From positions 1 through 46,136 of the forward strand of contig DAHXNH010000263.1 of NCBI GenBank assembly GCA_027365485.1: 46,136 bases of DNA. Reading direction: 5' to 3'. The notes under the pieces were generated by a model. It was not told where the DNA came from. It was given only the letters and a program-made list of their open reading frames with translations, and searched no databases. This DNA is from Clostridiales bacterium. GTDB taxonomy: Bacteria; Bacillota; Sulfobacillia; Sulfobacillales; Sulfobacillaceae. Position numbers and translations under genes: made by a program. Positions 6,172-15,893 of this stretch are shown piece after piece (positions within the stretch are counted from its first letter, which is position 1; each line of letters opens with the position of its first letter).

Positions 6172-8292
6172 TTATTCAGGGTCCGCGTCGGCCGACGTCG
6201 ATGCCTTCCGCCGGCTGGGCCAAAATGCCGATGCTCCAATGGCGACCGTACTTCCGGGCACCAAGAACGAACGAACAATCCAGGTATCAAGCAAAATAGC
6301 TGAGGTCAACCCAATCGCCAGCGTCTTCATAATCTCTAGGGGACTCAATAGCAGGGCAAAGAATACGACCACCATAATCATTCCCGCTCCGGTAATCATG
6401 CCGCCGGTCCGACTGAGACCGTCCTTGGCGGCATCTCGCATATCGTGGCCATGTTGCCACAACTCCTGGATGCGATGCAACAAAATCACTTCATAGTCCA
6501 TCGACAGCCCAAATAAAAGGACGAACACTAACGGGGTAATCGAACTGTCCAACGACTCAGCCTCTAAGCCTAGTCCGCCATGCTGAATAGTCAAAACCAA
6601 GATCCCGGCGGTCGCTAGCGCCACTAAACCATCGAACGCGACACCGAGCAAGGCCTGCCAAATCGATCCGGTAGCTATAAATAAGATGACTAGAGCGACG
6701 GTGGCTACCGCGATTAGAATCCAGGGTAAACGCGCTTTGGTCAATTGATTGAACCCATTGAGCAACGCCGTGACTCCGCCGACACCGGTTCGCTGGCCGG
6801 GAAGCCAGTGAGCGAGTTGGGTTTGCAAACGATTCGTTAAAGCAATCGTTGAGGGAGCGTTCGGACCTTGGCGAGAGGTGACAAAAAGAGCCACCAAGTG
6901 CGAATTATAATGCACATTAGTAAACGACGGCAGCATCCCGGTAATAGCCGGGTCGCGCACCGTTCCCGCCACAGCGTCCGCCAAAAGGGTGGGGGACACG
7001 CCCACATTGGTCGCGGAGTGCACCGACAGCACCGCCGGATCGGCTGCGATCCGGTCAGTTACCTTAGCGACCGCCTGCCAGGTAGAGATGCTCGCCGTCG
7101 ACTGTTTGAAATCGACCATGATCACGATGGGGTCGATAGACCCCGCCCCTAACGCCCGTTGTTCCGCGGCAACCGAGACGCGCAAGGGATCGTTTTGAGG
7201 CAGCATGACCGCGATATTCGCTGGCGTCTGCATGGATAACTGCACGCCGGAAATAGCTGGAATTGCCAACGCCACCACGGCCAACCCAACCGCCCAATAA
7301 GGACGTTTGCGAATCCAGGTGGAAATAGCCGGCCAAAACCGATGAAACGCGTCCGCCCAAGGAATGCGCCCCCAATTGATTCGTCTACCCAAGGTGCGCA
7401 ACAAGGCCGGCAGCAAGGTATGGGTCACTAATAGGACGGAAAGGACCGCCACCGCGCCCCCAATGGCAATCCCCCGCCAATATGCGTTACCCCCAAGGAA
7501 TAGGGTCAAAAGCGCCATCGCTACCGCGATTCCAGAATAAAAGACCGACCGTCCCGCACGCTGCATAGCTTCGTTGGCGGCCACCTCCGGTTCCTTCCCT
7601 TGGGCTAACGCTTGACGAAATCGGGCGCTAATAAAAAGCGCATAGTCCACGCCGACACCAAGTCCCAAAAAACTTACAATGTCGGTAAGATACGCCGACA
7701 GGGTAATTACATTCTCCAGAAGATCCAACGCTCCTAGGGCAAACACTGCTCCCACGCCGGCGACCAGCAAAGGCAACAACGCTGAGGTTACCGACCCAAA
7801 CACCAGTAACAATAAGACCACTAAAAACGGCAAGGCCACGGGCAGGCTGGAAGCCAATGTGGTTCGCGTGTCCGAAATGACCTGATTGCCTACCGCGTTT
7901 TGATTTACCCAGGTCGTCTTAGCGCCCTCGTGACGAGCGAAGTCGTAAAGCGGCAGTAGTCGTGTCGGGCTTTGCCCAGCCGACGGAACCACGGTGGTGG
8001 CGTTAGGTCCTACTCGATAAATCCATGCGCTAGGCAAGTGATATTGGCGGACCCAAGCGTCTACCCGCGAGTGAGGGACATTTTGAATGAGGAGAGGCTC
8101 GGCTGCAGGCTTTGACGCAAAGTGTCCTAATTGGTTGTCTACCCAAATCGCCGAGCTTTTGGGATTGTCGAATCCCGTTGAAGTTAAAGCATGGGTCACA
8201 TTTTTAGCCAACAGCCCCGTCACGATAAACAACATCGCCCAAGCGATAATCACCCATTTGCGCTGACGTATCATAATTGTAGCCCAACTCAT
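6172..8292 (-). CDS. MMPL/RND family membrane transporter
   Basis: The 706-residue protein has the two-half RND plan: one transmembrane helix at residues 13-31, an extracytoplasmic domain, a block of five or six helices (about 165-330), a second extracytoplasmic domain and a final helix block (about 525-680). Motifs FLGLGVGVDYALFISARFR and LLFGLSMDYEVILLHRI match the conserved GxxxDYxLF segments of MMPL proteins, whose Asp-Tyr pairs take part in proton relay. Actinobacterial relatives export lipids; Firmicute members are mostly uncharacterised. The start ATG follows GGGGG. The next gene upstream is a small zinc-ribbon-like protein in the same direction, and its 3' end faces the MFS gene. Confidence 0.85.
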   Translation of the reverse strand: MSWATIMIRQRKWVIIAWAMLFIVTGLLAKNVTHALTSTGFDNPKSSAIWVDNQLGHFASKPAAEPLLIQNVPHSRVDAWVRQYHLPSAWIYRVGPNATTVVPSAGQSPTRLLPLYDFARHEGAKTTWVNQNAVGNQVISDTRTTLASSLPVALPFLVVLLLLVFGSVTSALLPLLVAGVGAVFALGALDLLENVITLSAYLTDIVSFLGLGVGVDYALFISARFRQALAQGKEPEVAANEAMQRAGRSVFYSGIAVAMALLTLFLGGNAYWRGIAIGGAVAVLSVLLVTHTLLPALLRTLGRRINWGRIPWADAFHRFWPAISTWIRKRPYWAVGLAVVALAIPAISGVQLSMQTPANIAVMLPQNDPLRVSVAAEQRALGAGSIDPIVIMVDFKQSTASISTWQAVAKVTDRIAADPAVLSVHSATNVGVSPTLLADAVAGTVRDPAITGMLPSFTNVHYNSHLVALFVTSRQGPNAPSTIALTNRLQTQLAHWLPGQRTGVGGVTALLNGFNQLTKARLPWILIAVATVALVILFIATGSIWQALLGVAFDGLVALATAGILVLTIQHGGLGLEAESLDSSITPLVFVLLFGLSMDYEVILLHRIQELWQHGHDMRDAAKDGLSRTGGMITGAGMIMVVVFFALLLSPLEIMKTLAIGLTSAILLDTWIVRSFLVPGSTVAIGASAFWPSRRKASTSADADPE

Positions 8293-8350
8293 CTGGTTTC
8301 TGCCCCCGAGTTCCGCGTCGATTTAGTGACCTATTCGTTCTGTTACTCCG

Positions 8351-8593
8351 CTACTGGCGCCGAGAACATCGGACCTGAGCCGTGGACTGGTCCAATACAA
8401 TAGGATCAGAGCGTAGGTTGGAGGGTGAATACCCTACGCGCAAGGTCGCTCCGCAATGCTCACAGGTGGCATGTGCGGCGACAAAAGAATCGATTCTCTC
8501 CGACATGCGATGGCCAAGGCGGTGAGCCTCTGCCATCGCTTTCTCTAAGGCGGTGCGCAACGGCTCCATCATTTCGAAAAGCTCTTCATCCAT
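8351..8593 (-). CDS. Small hypothetical protein with a CxxC pair
   Basis: I do not recognise this protein of about 80 residues. The N-terminal half is a charged helix (ELFEMMEPLRTALEKAMAEA), followed by ATCEHCGATLRVGY with a CxxC half-knuckle that could hold a metal as a dimer. The stop codon lies about 60 bases before the MMPL transporter gene. A GTG at 8608 gives five more residues but touches the GGAGGA site; the ATG at 8593 lies 15 bases after it, so the start is uncertain. Confidence 0.5.
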   Translation of the reverse strand: MDEELFEMMEPLRTALEKAMAEAHRLGHRMSERIDSFVAAHATCEHCGATLRVGYSPSNLRSDPIVLDQSTAQVRCSRRQ

Positions 8594-8608
8594 CGGTGTT
8601 TGACTCAC

Positions 8609-9154
8609 TCCTCCGACATATAATTAGGAAAAACTTAACATAGAAAAGCTTTTTGTTCAAGTCGAGGCCGCGCTTCGGCCATCAAGCACGAATCGTCAGC
8701 TATGAAATCCAGCTTCCATGATCTCCAGGCCGTAAGACTATTATAACTATAACAAGCCCAATCAGCCGAAGTCCAACCACCGAGGTCAGCAGCAGATAGC
8801 AAGCGAGGATTGCCGTCTGCTGGAAAGAGCCGAGACTTGAAACCTAACTCACGCACAGGCAACTGACATTCCCAAGCGCAGAGGTCAACCGCTCAGGCAA
8901 GAGGTCACACCAGGATGGATCTTGGCAAGCGCGGTACCACCAGGGCGCTTTTAACCCCCTCCACCGCGCTTTGGAATAACGTCCGATAAGAGGTATTATG
9001 TCAACCTATATTTCTTTTTATTGGGTTATCAGCTATACTATCTCCGTGTCTTTACATACGCGGCGAGCCCCCATGATATAGAGGTCTTCGCCTTGTTGCA
9101 GATGTCTCTGCCCGCAAAAAGGCCCTACAGGAGTGTCAGAAAGAAGGCTAATTC
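8609..9154. other. Intergenic region between divergent genes
   Basis: No convincing gene is seen in about 545 bp. A 6-bp stem (AAGCGC/GCGCTT) with a 12-base loop lies at about 8926-8949 and is followed by four T on the forward strand. On the minus strand its loop reads GGTGGTACC. A minus-strand TTGACA at 8999-9004 has a weak -10 partner. The region should carry the promoters of both flanking genes. Confidence 0.4.
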
Positions 9155-10135
9155 ATGGATTATGTCAAATTAGGCCGAACCGGCCTGGATGTTTCTCGCA
9201 TCTGTCTTGGATGCATGAGCTATGGGGATCCAAACCGCGGAACCCACGCCTGGTCGCTGGACGAGGATAGCAGCCGTCCGTTTATCAAAAAAGCCTTAGA
9301 CATGGGGATCAACTTCTTCGATACTGCCAATGTCTACTCTCTGGGAGCTAGTGAGGAGATTCTGGGACGGGCACTGAAGGATTATGCCCGCCGAGAGGAA
9401 ATCGTCATTGCCACCAAAGTGCACGGAAAAATGCATCCCGGTCCGAACGGATCGGGTCTTTCACGGAAAGCGATTATGACTGAAATCGACCAAAGCTTAC
9501 AGCGACTGCAAACTGATTATGTCGACCTGTACCAGATCCATCGGTTTGACTACCAGACCCCGCTTGAAGAAACGTTAGAAGCCCTCCACGACGTGGTCAA
9601 GGCCGGCAAAGCGCGATATATTGGCGCATCGTCGATGCACGCCTGGCAGTTCATGAAGGCTTTGGCCCTATCTGACCGTCATGGCTGGTCTCGTTTTGTG
9701 ACCATGCAGAACTATCTCAATTTGTTATATCGGGAAGAAGAACGCGAGATGCTTCCGCTTTGTCAATCCGAAGGGGTGGCCGTCATTCCCTGGAGCCCCT
9801 TAGCTCGGGGTCGTTTGGCGCGTCCGTGGCACCAAGATACCGTCCGCTCAGAAAGCGACCACTTTGCCAAGACGCTTTACGGCGCAACTGAACCAGCGGA
9901 CCGTCCCATCGTCGAGGAAGTGTCTCGCATCGCCTCCAATCACGGAGTTAGCATGGCTCAGGTCGCCTTGGCTTGGGTGCTGCAAAAAAATCCGGTAGTG
10001 GCACCCATAATCGGCGCCACTAAGATTCATCACCTAGACGATGCAGTCGCCGCGCTCGACCTTATCCTAAGCCCGGAGGAGATCGATCGACTAGAGGGTC
10101 CCTACGTACCTCACTCGGTTCTCGGCTTCCAGTAA
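9155..10135 (+). CDS. Aldo/keto reductase
   Basis: This 326-residue NADPH-dependent oxidoreductase has an (alpha/beta)8 barrel and reduces aldehydes and ketones. The catalytic tetrad can be seen: D and Y in NFFDTANVYS, K in VIATKVHGK and H in LYQIHRFD. The N-terminus MDYVKLGRTGLDVSRICLG and the C-terminal cofactor-binding stretch PIIGATKIHHLDDAVAALDL are standard for the YajO/Tas-like branch. The ATG follows AAGAAGG. It stands alone, with a hairpin downstream; the physiological substrate is unknown. Confidence 0.9.
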   Translation: MDYVKLGRTGLDVSRICLGCMSYGDPNRGTHAWSLDEDSSRPFIKKALDMGINFFDTANVYSLGASEEILGRALKDYARREEIVIATKVHGKMHPGPNGSGLSRKAIMTEIDQSLQRLQTDYVDLYQIHRFDYQTPLEETLEALHDVVKAGKARYIGASSMHAWQFMKALALSDRHGWSRFVTMQNYLNLLYREEEREMLPLCQSEGVAVIPWSPLARGRLARPWHQDTVRSESDHFAKTLYGATEPADRPIVEEVSRIASNHGVSMAQVALAWVLQKNPVVAPIIGATKIHHLDDAVAALDLILSPEEIDRLEGPYVPHSVLGFQ

Positions 10136-10144
10136 TGACTCCAA

Positions 10145-10205
10145 GGAAGAGGGCGAGGCCTCCACGATGATCGCTTGCCCTCTTCCCTCTTCCCTCTTCC
10201 CTCTT
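10145..10205 (+). repeat. 10-bp stem hairpin followed by four CCCTCTT tandem copies
   Basis: GGAAGAGGGC (10145-10154) pairs exactly with 10177-10186, leaving a 22-base loop. The right arm is part of four head-to-tail CCCTCTT units (10178-10205). It sits between the convergent aldo/keto reductase and folA genes. It may act as a terminator-like structure, though there is no uninterrupted T-tract; the repeat is a candidate for length variation. Confidence 0.6.
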
Positions 10206-10328
10206 CGGATCCATCCGCGTTTTGTTGTGATAGCGGTGGCTTTCCACCGGTGGCCGAAGGTCGCCGGCTCCCTCCCCTTCCCGATCGTCCAACCCTATCG
10301 ATCAGAGCGCGATCTTACCGTCCAAACC

Positions 10329-10826
10329 CTATTCGCTCTTGACTGTCTGACTCGGCTGCTTGCGCACGTAAACATTAAAGCGATGGGGTATTGACGCCGA
10401 AGGTCCCGGCAGTGAGGACTCGAGTTGCCACTCGGCCGGATCCCAGGCCGGAAACCAGGTATCTCCCTCAATCTCTTGCTCAATCAAGGTCTGATAAAAT
10501 CGGTCGGCCCTACCAAGAAACATGGCAAAAATACTGGTGCCGCCGATAATGTAAATCTCTTCGCGACTGTCCAAGGCTAACACGGGCGCAGGATCGCCAA
10601 TGACCTCACAGCCTGGCAGCCGAAGCGAAGAATCGTGGGTCATCACATAATTCTTCCGATGCGGCAACGGGTGACCAATGGAGTCGAAGGTTTTTCGGCC
10701 CATGACGACGATATGTCCCGAGGTCAATCGCTTAAAATACTTTTGCTCTCCAGGAATCCTCCAGGGGATACTGCCGTTATAGCCAATCACTCCGTTTTGG
10801 GCCATGGCCACGATTAGGGCAATCAC
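10329..10826 (-). CDS. folA: Dihydrofolate reductase
   Basis: The enzyme reduces dihydrofolate to tetrahydrofolate with NADPH. Starting at GTG 10826, which overlaps the thyA stop codon by four bases (GTGA), it has 165 residues, the usual bacterial length, and begins [15 protein letters not shown]. Conserved features are the Met20-type loop, [16 protein letters not shown] with its acidic active-site residue (E), [11 protein letters not shown] and the cofactor motif [11 protein letters not shown] longer reading from ATG 10859 overlaps thyA more and is less likely. Translational coupling with thyA fits their joint role, since ThyA makes the dihydrofolate that FolA recycles. Confidence 0.95.
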   Translation of the reverse strand: MIALIVAMAQNGVIGYNGSIPWRIPGEQKYFKRLTSGHIVVMGRKTFDSIGHPLPHRKNYVMTHDSSLRLPGCEVIGDPAPVLALDSREEIYIIGGTSIFAMFLGRADRFYQTLIEQEIEGDTWFPAWDPAEWQLESSLPGPSASIPHRFNVYVRKQPSQTVKSE

Positions 10827-11704
10827 ACGGAGACCTGACCGCGGATGCGGGGATGGCACTGATATTCTCGAAGTTCAATATCATCCATGGTAAATTCGTC
10901 AATTGCCTTGACCGTAGGATTCAGCCAGAGTTTGGGCAGCGGCAACGGTCGGCGCTCGAGTTGTGCACGGCACTGGTCTAAATGATTTAAATAAATGTGG
11001 GCGTCGCCCAACGTATGAATGAACTCACCCACCTCCAGTCCAGTCACTTGCGCCACCATCGCCGTCAGTAAAGCATAACTCGCGATGTTAAATGGCACCC
11101 CCAGAAAGATGTCAGCGGAACGTTGGTAGAGTTGGCACGAGAGTCGTCCTTGATTGACATAGAACTGAAACAAGGAATGACAAGGAGGCAAGGCCATATC
11201 CTCAATCTCTCCCGGGTTGTACGCCACGACCAGCAATCGCCTGGAATGCGGGTTGGTGCGAATTTGATCAATGACTTGACCCAATTGATCGACCGTGGTG
11301 CCGTCTTTGCCTCGCCAACTTCGCCACTGCTTGCCATATACCGGGCCCAATTCTCCCCATCGCTCAGCAAACCATTCGTCCTCTATAATTTTCTCACCAA
11401 ATGCCTCGATACTCTCGCCTTGATACTCTGAGCTTTGACGGTAGTTGCGATAAGGCCAATCGTCCCAGATATGGTTTTTCTGCTGAAGTAAAGGCCGAAT
11501 GTTCGTCGCTCCGCTAAGAAACCATAAGAGTTCGGAAGTCACCAGACGAAAAGCCAGGCGCTTGGTAGTCACTGCCGGAAATCCCCGAGTCAAATCAAAG
11601 CGCATCTGATAGCCGAATAGCGAAAGGGTCCCGGTGCCGGTGCGATCGTCTGTCTTCTTCCCGTGCTCCAAAACATGTCGCATCAAGTCCAAATATTGCT
11701 CCAT
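10823..11704 (-). CDS. thyA: Thymidylate synthase
   Basis: This 293-residue enzyme methylates dUMP to dTMP using methylenetetrahydrofolate. [15 protein letters not shown] and [15 protein letters not shown] form the N-terminus with the phosphate-binding Arg. The catalytic Cys lies in [14 protein letters not shown], followed by [26 protein letters not shown] and the C-terminal [11 protein letters not shown]. The ATG follows GAGGAGG. It forms a two-gene operon with folA. No internal damage is seen. Confidence 0.97.
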   Translation of the reverse strand: MEQYLDLMRHVLEHGKKTDDRTGTGTLSLFGYQMRFDLTRGFPAVTTKRLAFRLVTSELLWFLSGATNIRPLLQQKNHIWDDWPYRNYRQSSEYQGESIEAFGEKIIEDEWFAERWGELGPVYGKQWRSWRGKDGTTVDQLGQVIDQIRTNPHSRRLLVVAYNPGEIEDMALPPCHSLFQFYVNQGRLSCQLYQRSADIFLGVPFNIASYALLTAMVAQVTGLEVGEFIHTLGDAHIYLNHLDQCRAQLERRPLPLPKLWLNPTVKAIDEFTMDDIELREYQCHPRIRGQVSV

Positions 11705-11725
11705 GGGTTCCTCCTCATCGACCGG

Positions 11726-13183
11726 TTAGGCTCTTGTGACATCCGATTCCAATCGGCTCAGCCCTTGGGACCGCAACAGTGACAGAGCCAAAACCAGGGC
11801 CAGGCCGTAAAATACCACGAAGAAGTGAAATCCTGCGTCCGTCGAGTGCACCAAGACGCCTTCAAGCTTAGGCGCCAAAATGCCAGCGGTTCCCAAAAAG
11901 GCCTGAGACGCGACCTTGGCCGGCAGGCTGGCTTCGGACACCACCAGAGCCAACGTTAACGACAAGGCCATGCCGACGTTGCGGAAGGTGTAAAACATGC
12001 CCGAGCCCACTCCGGTTTGAGCCCGGGGCAGGCTCGACATCACCGCCTTCGTCAAAGCCGGCCAGGCCAAGCCATTGGCCGCAGACATCAGTAATAGCGG
12101 AAAAACGACTCGAGCCAGCGATAGGTGGGATCCTAGCCCTCCGAGAAAGTATGCCCCGGTTCCCAGCAGCGCCACTCCGACCAGCACCAAACGCGCCGGA
12201 CCCATGCGATCTGCCAAGGTTCCACCCAACGGTCCCATGATCAATTGGGGCGCTGACAGCGGGATAAGCAAAAGGCCAGCCAGCAATGGGGTCTCATGCA
12301 ATGCCCCTTGAAGATAAATCGTCAACAAAAAAGTGGAGGCAAAGTAGCCAATCGAATAGCTCATCGTCACCCCCAGGCCCGAGCGATAGTCGGGGTGACG
12401 AAACAAGCTCAGATCAAAGAGCGGGTTAGCCACTCGCCTCTCCCACCACACAAAACCGACCAGCAACCCTAGTGCACAGCCCAAAAATACCAAAGTTGGT
12501 AAGGATTCCCATCCCCACGCAGTACCCTCCGACAAAGCCACCAAGATGGTGGTCAAGGCGGTGGCAAAAGATGCCGCCCCCATCCAATCAATCCTGGCGT
12601 TCGCCTGGGGCTTGCCCGCATCCACCAGGATGAACCAGGCAGCAATAATGCCCGCCAAGGCAAATGGTACGGTAACAAAGAAGATCCAGCGCCAACCGAG
12701 CGTGCTCACTAAGGCTCCCCCGGCAACCGGTCCCACGATCGAGCCAATGACCCATGCCGTCGAATTAATCCCTAAGGCTTGACCTAATTGTTGAGGAGGA
12801 AAGGCTCGAACAATAATCGGAGTCGCCGTGGCCAGCGCTAACGCTGCCCCGGATCCCTGAATCAGGCGAAACAAGATGAGCGCGCTGCCCGATGGAGCCA
12901 GACCGCACAAAATCGTCGCGCCGGTAAAGATGGCCAGCCCCCACATAAAAATCCGTTTGGCACCCGAAATGTCCGACCACCGCCCGGCGGGCAAAAGCAA
13001 CACGGTGCTGGTCAAAATATACGACGTGAGCGTCCATAATCCCGTCGTAATGGTGATATGCAGGCCCTGCATGATCCGGGGAAGGCCTACAATCACGATG
13101 GTCCCATCCACATTAGTGATGAAGGCTACCAAGGTTACCACCGACAAAATCCACCATTTTTGCGAGGGGTGTTCCAAGCCCAC
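11726..13183 (-). CDS. DHA2-type MFS multidrug exporter, 14 transmembrane segments
   Basis: This protein of about 485 residues resembles EmrB/QacA drug:proton antiporters. The first helix is followed by NVDGTIVIVGLPRI, equivalent to the family's D-x-T-I-V-x-A-L-P signature. Motif C-like GSIVGPVAGGALVSTLGWRWIFFV is present, and the later helices bring the count to about 14. I prefer GTG 13183, eight bases after AAGGAG, over GTG 13192, which touches the site. It lies 22 bases upstream of thyA in the same direction, so the two could be co-transcribed. Substrates cannot be named. Confidence 0.85.
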   Translation of the reverse strand: MGLEHPSQKWWILSVVTLVAFITNVDGTIVIVGLPRIMQGLHITITTGLWTLTSYILTSTVLLLPAGRWSDISGAKRIFMWGLAIFTGATILCGLAPSGSALILFRLIQGSGAALALATATPIIVRAFPPQQLGQALGINSTAWVIGSIVGPVAGGALVSTLGWRWIFFVTVPFALAGIIAAWFILVDAGKPQANARIDWMGAASFATALTTILVALSEGTAWGWESLPTLVFLGCALGLLVGFVWWERRVANPLFDLSLFRHPDYRSGLGVTMSYSIGYFASTFLLTIYLQGALHETPLLAGLLLIPLSAPQLIMGPLGGTLADRMGPARLVLVGVALLGTGAYFLGGLGSHLSLARVVFPLLLMSAANGLAWPALTKAVMSSLPRAQTGVGSGMFYTFRNVGMALSLTLALVVSEASLPAKVASQAFLGTAGILAPKLEGVLVHSTDAGFHFFVVFYGLALVLALSLLRSQGLSRLESDVTRA

Positions 13184-13271
13184 TTTGTCCACTCCTTACA
13201 GCGCTGATTCTTTGTTGTGCATTCGATTCCCAGGCCGGTGTACACTCCTTGCCGATAAAGAGCCTCCGGCT

Positions 13272-14144
13272 CTATAAAAATCGTCCAGACTGATAGTCGG
13301 TAAATGCCTGATGAATTTGCTCCATTGAATTCATCACAAATGGGCCGTAAGCCACCACCGGTTGGCGCAGAGGTTTGCCCGCCGCCAACCATACCCTGAG
13401 CGTGGTCTCGGCGGTGATGGTCAGTTGGCTTGTAGGTGGACCGAGCCCACCCTCAGGCATCGATAGCCACAAAACCTCTCCCTGTTGCCCGCTCCAATCC
13501 GTCGCACCGAACCGTCCCCGACCGTTCAAGACATACAAAAACCCGTTGTAATCGCCCGGCAGATCCACTTCCAGACAAGATCCTCGATCCATTAAAACCT
13601 CAACCATCGTGATGGGAACATAGTTTAACGTGTTCGCCTGAACACCGCAACTAGTGCCTGACAACACGCGAATCCTGGTTCCAGGACCACGGTCAGTCAG
13701 CATTTGGCTTGACTGCAACTCTTGGTAACGCGGCAGGGTCATCTTATGATCGCTCGGCAAATTGATCCATAGTTGTAAGCTGTGAACCGTTTCTCCGGGC
13801 ACCGGGTCTTCTTTGTGGATCACCCCGCGGCCAGCGGTCATCCATTGTACATCACCGGGACCGAGTATCCCGCCACGACCCGTCTTATTGTCATAGTGAG
13901 CCATGTGCCCGTCAATAATATAGGTCACCGTTTCGATCCCACGGTGCGGATGCTCCGCAAAGGTTCCGGTTTGAAACCAATCTTCCGCCATCATCAAAAA
14001 CGGATCAAAATCTAGCCAATGGCCGGGCGGCAACACAGGAGCCATTTCGTGAATTGGGCTTTGCCGCACTCTCTCGGCACGCCAACTACGAGAAACTGCA
14101 CGTTCGTACACCAAATCATCTCTCCCGCTACCATACTTTTTCAC
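13272..14144 (-). CDS. Pirin family protein
   Basis: This 290-residue bicupin protein has the pirin metal motif in its first cupin: FAEHPHRGIETVTYIIDG supplies two His, then VQWMTAGRGVIHKEDP supplies a third His and a Glu. LQLWINLPSDHKMTLPRYQEL closes the N-terminal domain. The C-terminal cupin includes NGFLYVLNGRGRFG. Pirins act as quercetin dioxygenases or as regulators; the role here is open. It starts at GTG 14144 and is divergent from moaA. The downstream neighbour is the DHA2 exporter in the same direction, 89 bases away. Confidence 0.9.
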   Translation of the reverse strand: MKKYGSGRDDLVYERAVSRSWRAERVRQSPIHEMAPVLPPGHWLDFDPFLMMAEDWFQTGTFAEHPHRGIETVTYIIDGHMAHYDNKTGRGGILGPGDVQWMTAGRGVIHKEDPVPGETVHSLQLWINLPSDHKMTLPRYQELQSSQMLTDRGPGTRIRVLSGTSCGVQANTLNYVPITMVEVLMDRGSCLEVDLPGDYNGFLYVLNGRGRFGATDWSGQQGEVLWLSMPEGGLGPPTSQLTITAETTLRVWLAAGKPLRQPVVAYGPFVMNSMEQIHQAFTDYQSGRFL

Positions 14145-14269
14145 TGCTGGTATTCACCTTTATGATACTACACGGCATCGCTTATGCATTTTTCCTCTGC
14201 CTGAAGCAAGCGCTTAACATGGTAAAATGGGTGCAGGGTTAACGCATGTTATTTCCGTGAGGGGTGGTC

Positions 14270-15286
14270 ATGGCGTCTGCCGTTCTCGATTTAAAGGCTC
14301 GTCCACTGAAGGATTTGCGAATCTCGCTGACGGATCGCTGCAACTTCCGTTGTACTTATTGCATGCCTCGCTCCGTATTTGGACCGGGCCATCAATTTTT
14401 GACGCCCTCGTCAGTGATGAGCTTTGACGAAATTGTTCGTTTGGTGCAAATCAGTCAAGGTCTGGGAGTCGAAAATATCCGTCTAACCGGAGGTGAACCT
14501 TTGCTTCGCACCGGGTTAGACCACTTGATTAACCGGCTTTCCCAGGTGAAAGGGATTCGGCAGATTTTGCTGACCACTAACGGGTCGCGCCTGACCCGGC
14601 CACTGGCTAAACGGTTGAAAGAATCAGGACTGACTCGCGTGACTATTAGTTTAGACGCTCTCGATGATGAGACTTTTAAGTCAATCAATGACGTCGGTTT
14701 TTCTTCCCAAGGCGTACTCCAGGCCATCGACTATGCGGCCGAGGCAGGACTCACGCCAGTGAAGATTAACATGGTCGTCAAAAAGAACGTAAATGCCGAC
14801 CAGATTCTGACTATGGCCGATCATTTTCGCCATAGTGGTCACATTCTTCGGTTCATCGAATTTATGGACGTCGGCAACAGCAATCGTTGGTCGTATCAGG
14901 ATGTGGTCTCCGGCCAATCCATCGTGGAGACCATTCAAGAGAAATGGCCATTGAAAGCCTTGGCACCATCCCGTCCCGGAGAGGTCGCACGTCGCTACCA
15001 ATATGCCGATGGAGGCGGAGAAATCGGCATCATCACCTCGGTCAGCCAACCCTTTTGCATGAGCTGTACCCGAGCGAGGCTCTCCGCTGAGGGGAAATTG
15101 TATCTTTGCTTATTCGCCAACCAGAGTGTGGACCTTTTGACTCCGCTGCGACAAGGCGCCGATGATCAGGAACTGGCTTTTCTCTGGCGCACGGCGTGGA
15201 GCACGCGCGACGACCAGTATTCACTGGATCGAGCGGCCATCCCCGGTATGCGCAGTAAAGTAGAAATGTCGCACATCGGCGGCTAG
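14270..15286 (+). CDS. moaA: GTP 3',8-cyclase (molybdenum cofactor biosynthesis)
   Basis: The radical SAM enzyme opens molybdopterin synthesis from GTP together with MoaC. ATG 14270 lies about six bases after TGAGGGG, giving 338 residues. The SAM cluster motif is CNFRCTYC, followed by RLTGGEPLLR. The second cluster is supplied by CMSCTRARLSAEGKLYLC, and the protein ends in the double glycine (HIGG) needed by MoaA. No other moa gene lies in the window, so the pathway's other genes must be elsewhere. Confidence 0.95.
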   Translation: MASAVLDLKARPLKDLRISLTDRCNFRCTYCMPRSVFGPGHQFLTPSSVMSFDEIVRLVQISQGLGVENIRLTGGEPLLRTGLDHLINRLSQVKGIRQILLTTNGSRLTRPLAKRLKESGLTRVTISLDALDDETFKSINDVGFSSQGVLQAIDYAAEAGLTPVKINMVVKKNVNADQILTMADHFRHSGHILRFIEFMDVGNSNRWSYQDVVSGQSIVETIQEKWPLKALAPSRPGEVARRYQYADGGGEIGIITSVSQPFCMSCTRARLSAEGKLYLCLFANQSVDLLTPLRQGADDQELAFLWRTAWSTRDDQYSLDRAAIPGMRSKVEMSHIGG

Positions 15287-15314
15287 GCCGCGCCGATCCA
15301 CCCAGGCCGCCTCC

Positions 15315-15893
15315 CTATCGGGTTGAAACGCCACGGTGACCGTCAATCCAATAGCGCCAAGGAAATTTCGCCGCCGCCCCAGCGTATTCCACACCCACCC
15401 GGGGTCCCTGGCGAACAGCCGACGGCTGAACCAAGAAGCCATCATCGCTAAAGAATAAAGGATCGCGCCAGAGACAATGACCGTTAAGCGAGCGATCGAT
15501 ATTCAGCGCTTGCGTTAGTCGCCCCGGACCATTGGTCAAGTTCCGGCTCTGTCCGCGACGCAGAGCCATCGTATCCACTCCATAAAGTGGCTCCAGCGCC
15601 CGAATGAGGATGGCCTCCGGTCTTCCTTCGCCTCCGCTAACCACGTTAAGACACGTATACATGCCGTAGATCAAATATATGTAGGCCACGCCAGCCGGTC
15701 CATACATCACCCGAGTGCGTTGGGTGAGACGGCCACCAAAGCTGTGCGCAGCACGGTCGCTGGGCCCTTGATAGGCCTCGACCTCGACCACCCTACCGCC
15801 AACCTGGCCATGCATCAAGATTTTTCCTAAGAGATTGCGCGCCAATAGATGTGTGGGCGCTGAATAAAAGTCGGCGGCCATCGTCCGCATCAT
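15315..15893 (-). CDS. DNA-3-methyladenine glycosylase (AAG/MPG type)
   Basis: The enzyme removes alkylated purines in base excision repair. With the ATG at 15893, overlapping the upstream gene's stop by one base (TGATG), it has 192 residues, the usual bacterial size. It shows LLGKILMHGQVGGRVVEVEAYQG with the catalytic Glu, DRAAHSFGG, RTRVMYGPAGVAYIYLIYGMYTCLNVV and NGPGRLTQAL. Translation is evidently coupled to the preceding 2H phosphoesterase gene. An upstream in-frame extension to 15980 is unneeded. Confidence 0.92.
   Translation of the reverse strand: MMRTMAADFYSAPTHLLARNLLGKILMHGQVGGRVVEVEAYQGPSDRAAHSFGGRLTQRTRVMYGPAGVAYIYLIYGMYTCLNVVSGGEGRPEAILIRALEPLYGVDTMALRRGQSRNLTNGPGRLTQALNIDRSLNGHCLWRDPLFFSDDGFLVQPSAVRQGPRVGVEYAGAAAKFPWRYWIDGHRGVSTR

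Noticed and set aside
8926-8949. T-box-like core (GGTGGTACCGCG on the minus strand)
   Set aside because: No Stem I motifs were seen upstream on the minus strand, no terminator/antiterminator pair downstream, and no aminoacyl-tRNA synthetase or amino-acid gene follows. The short stem alone explains the pattern.
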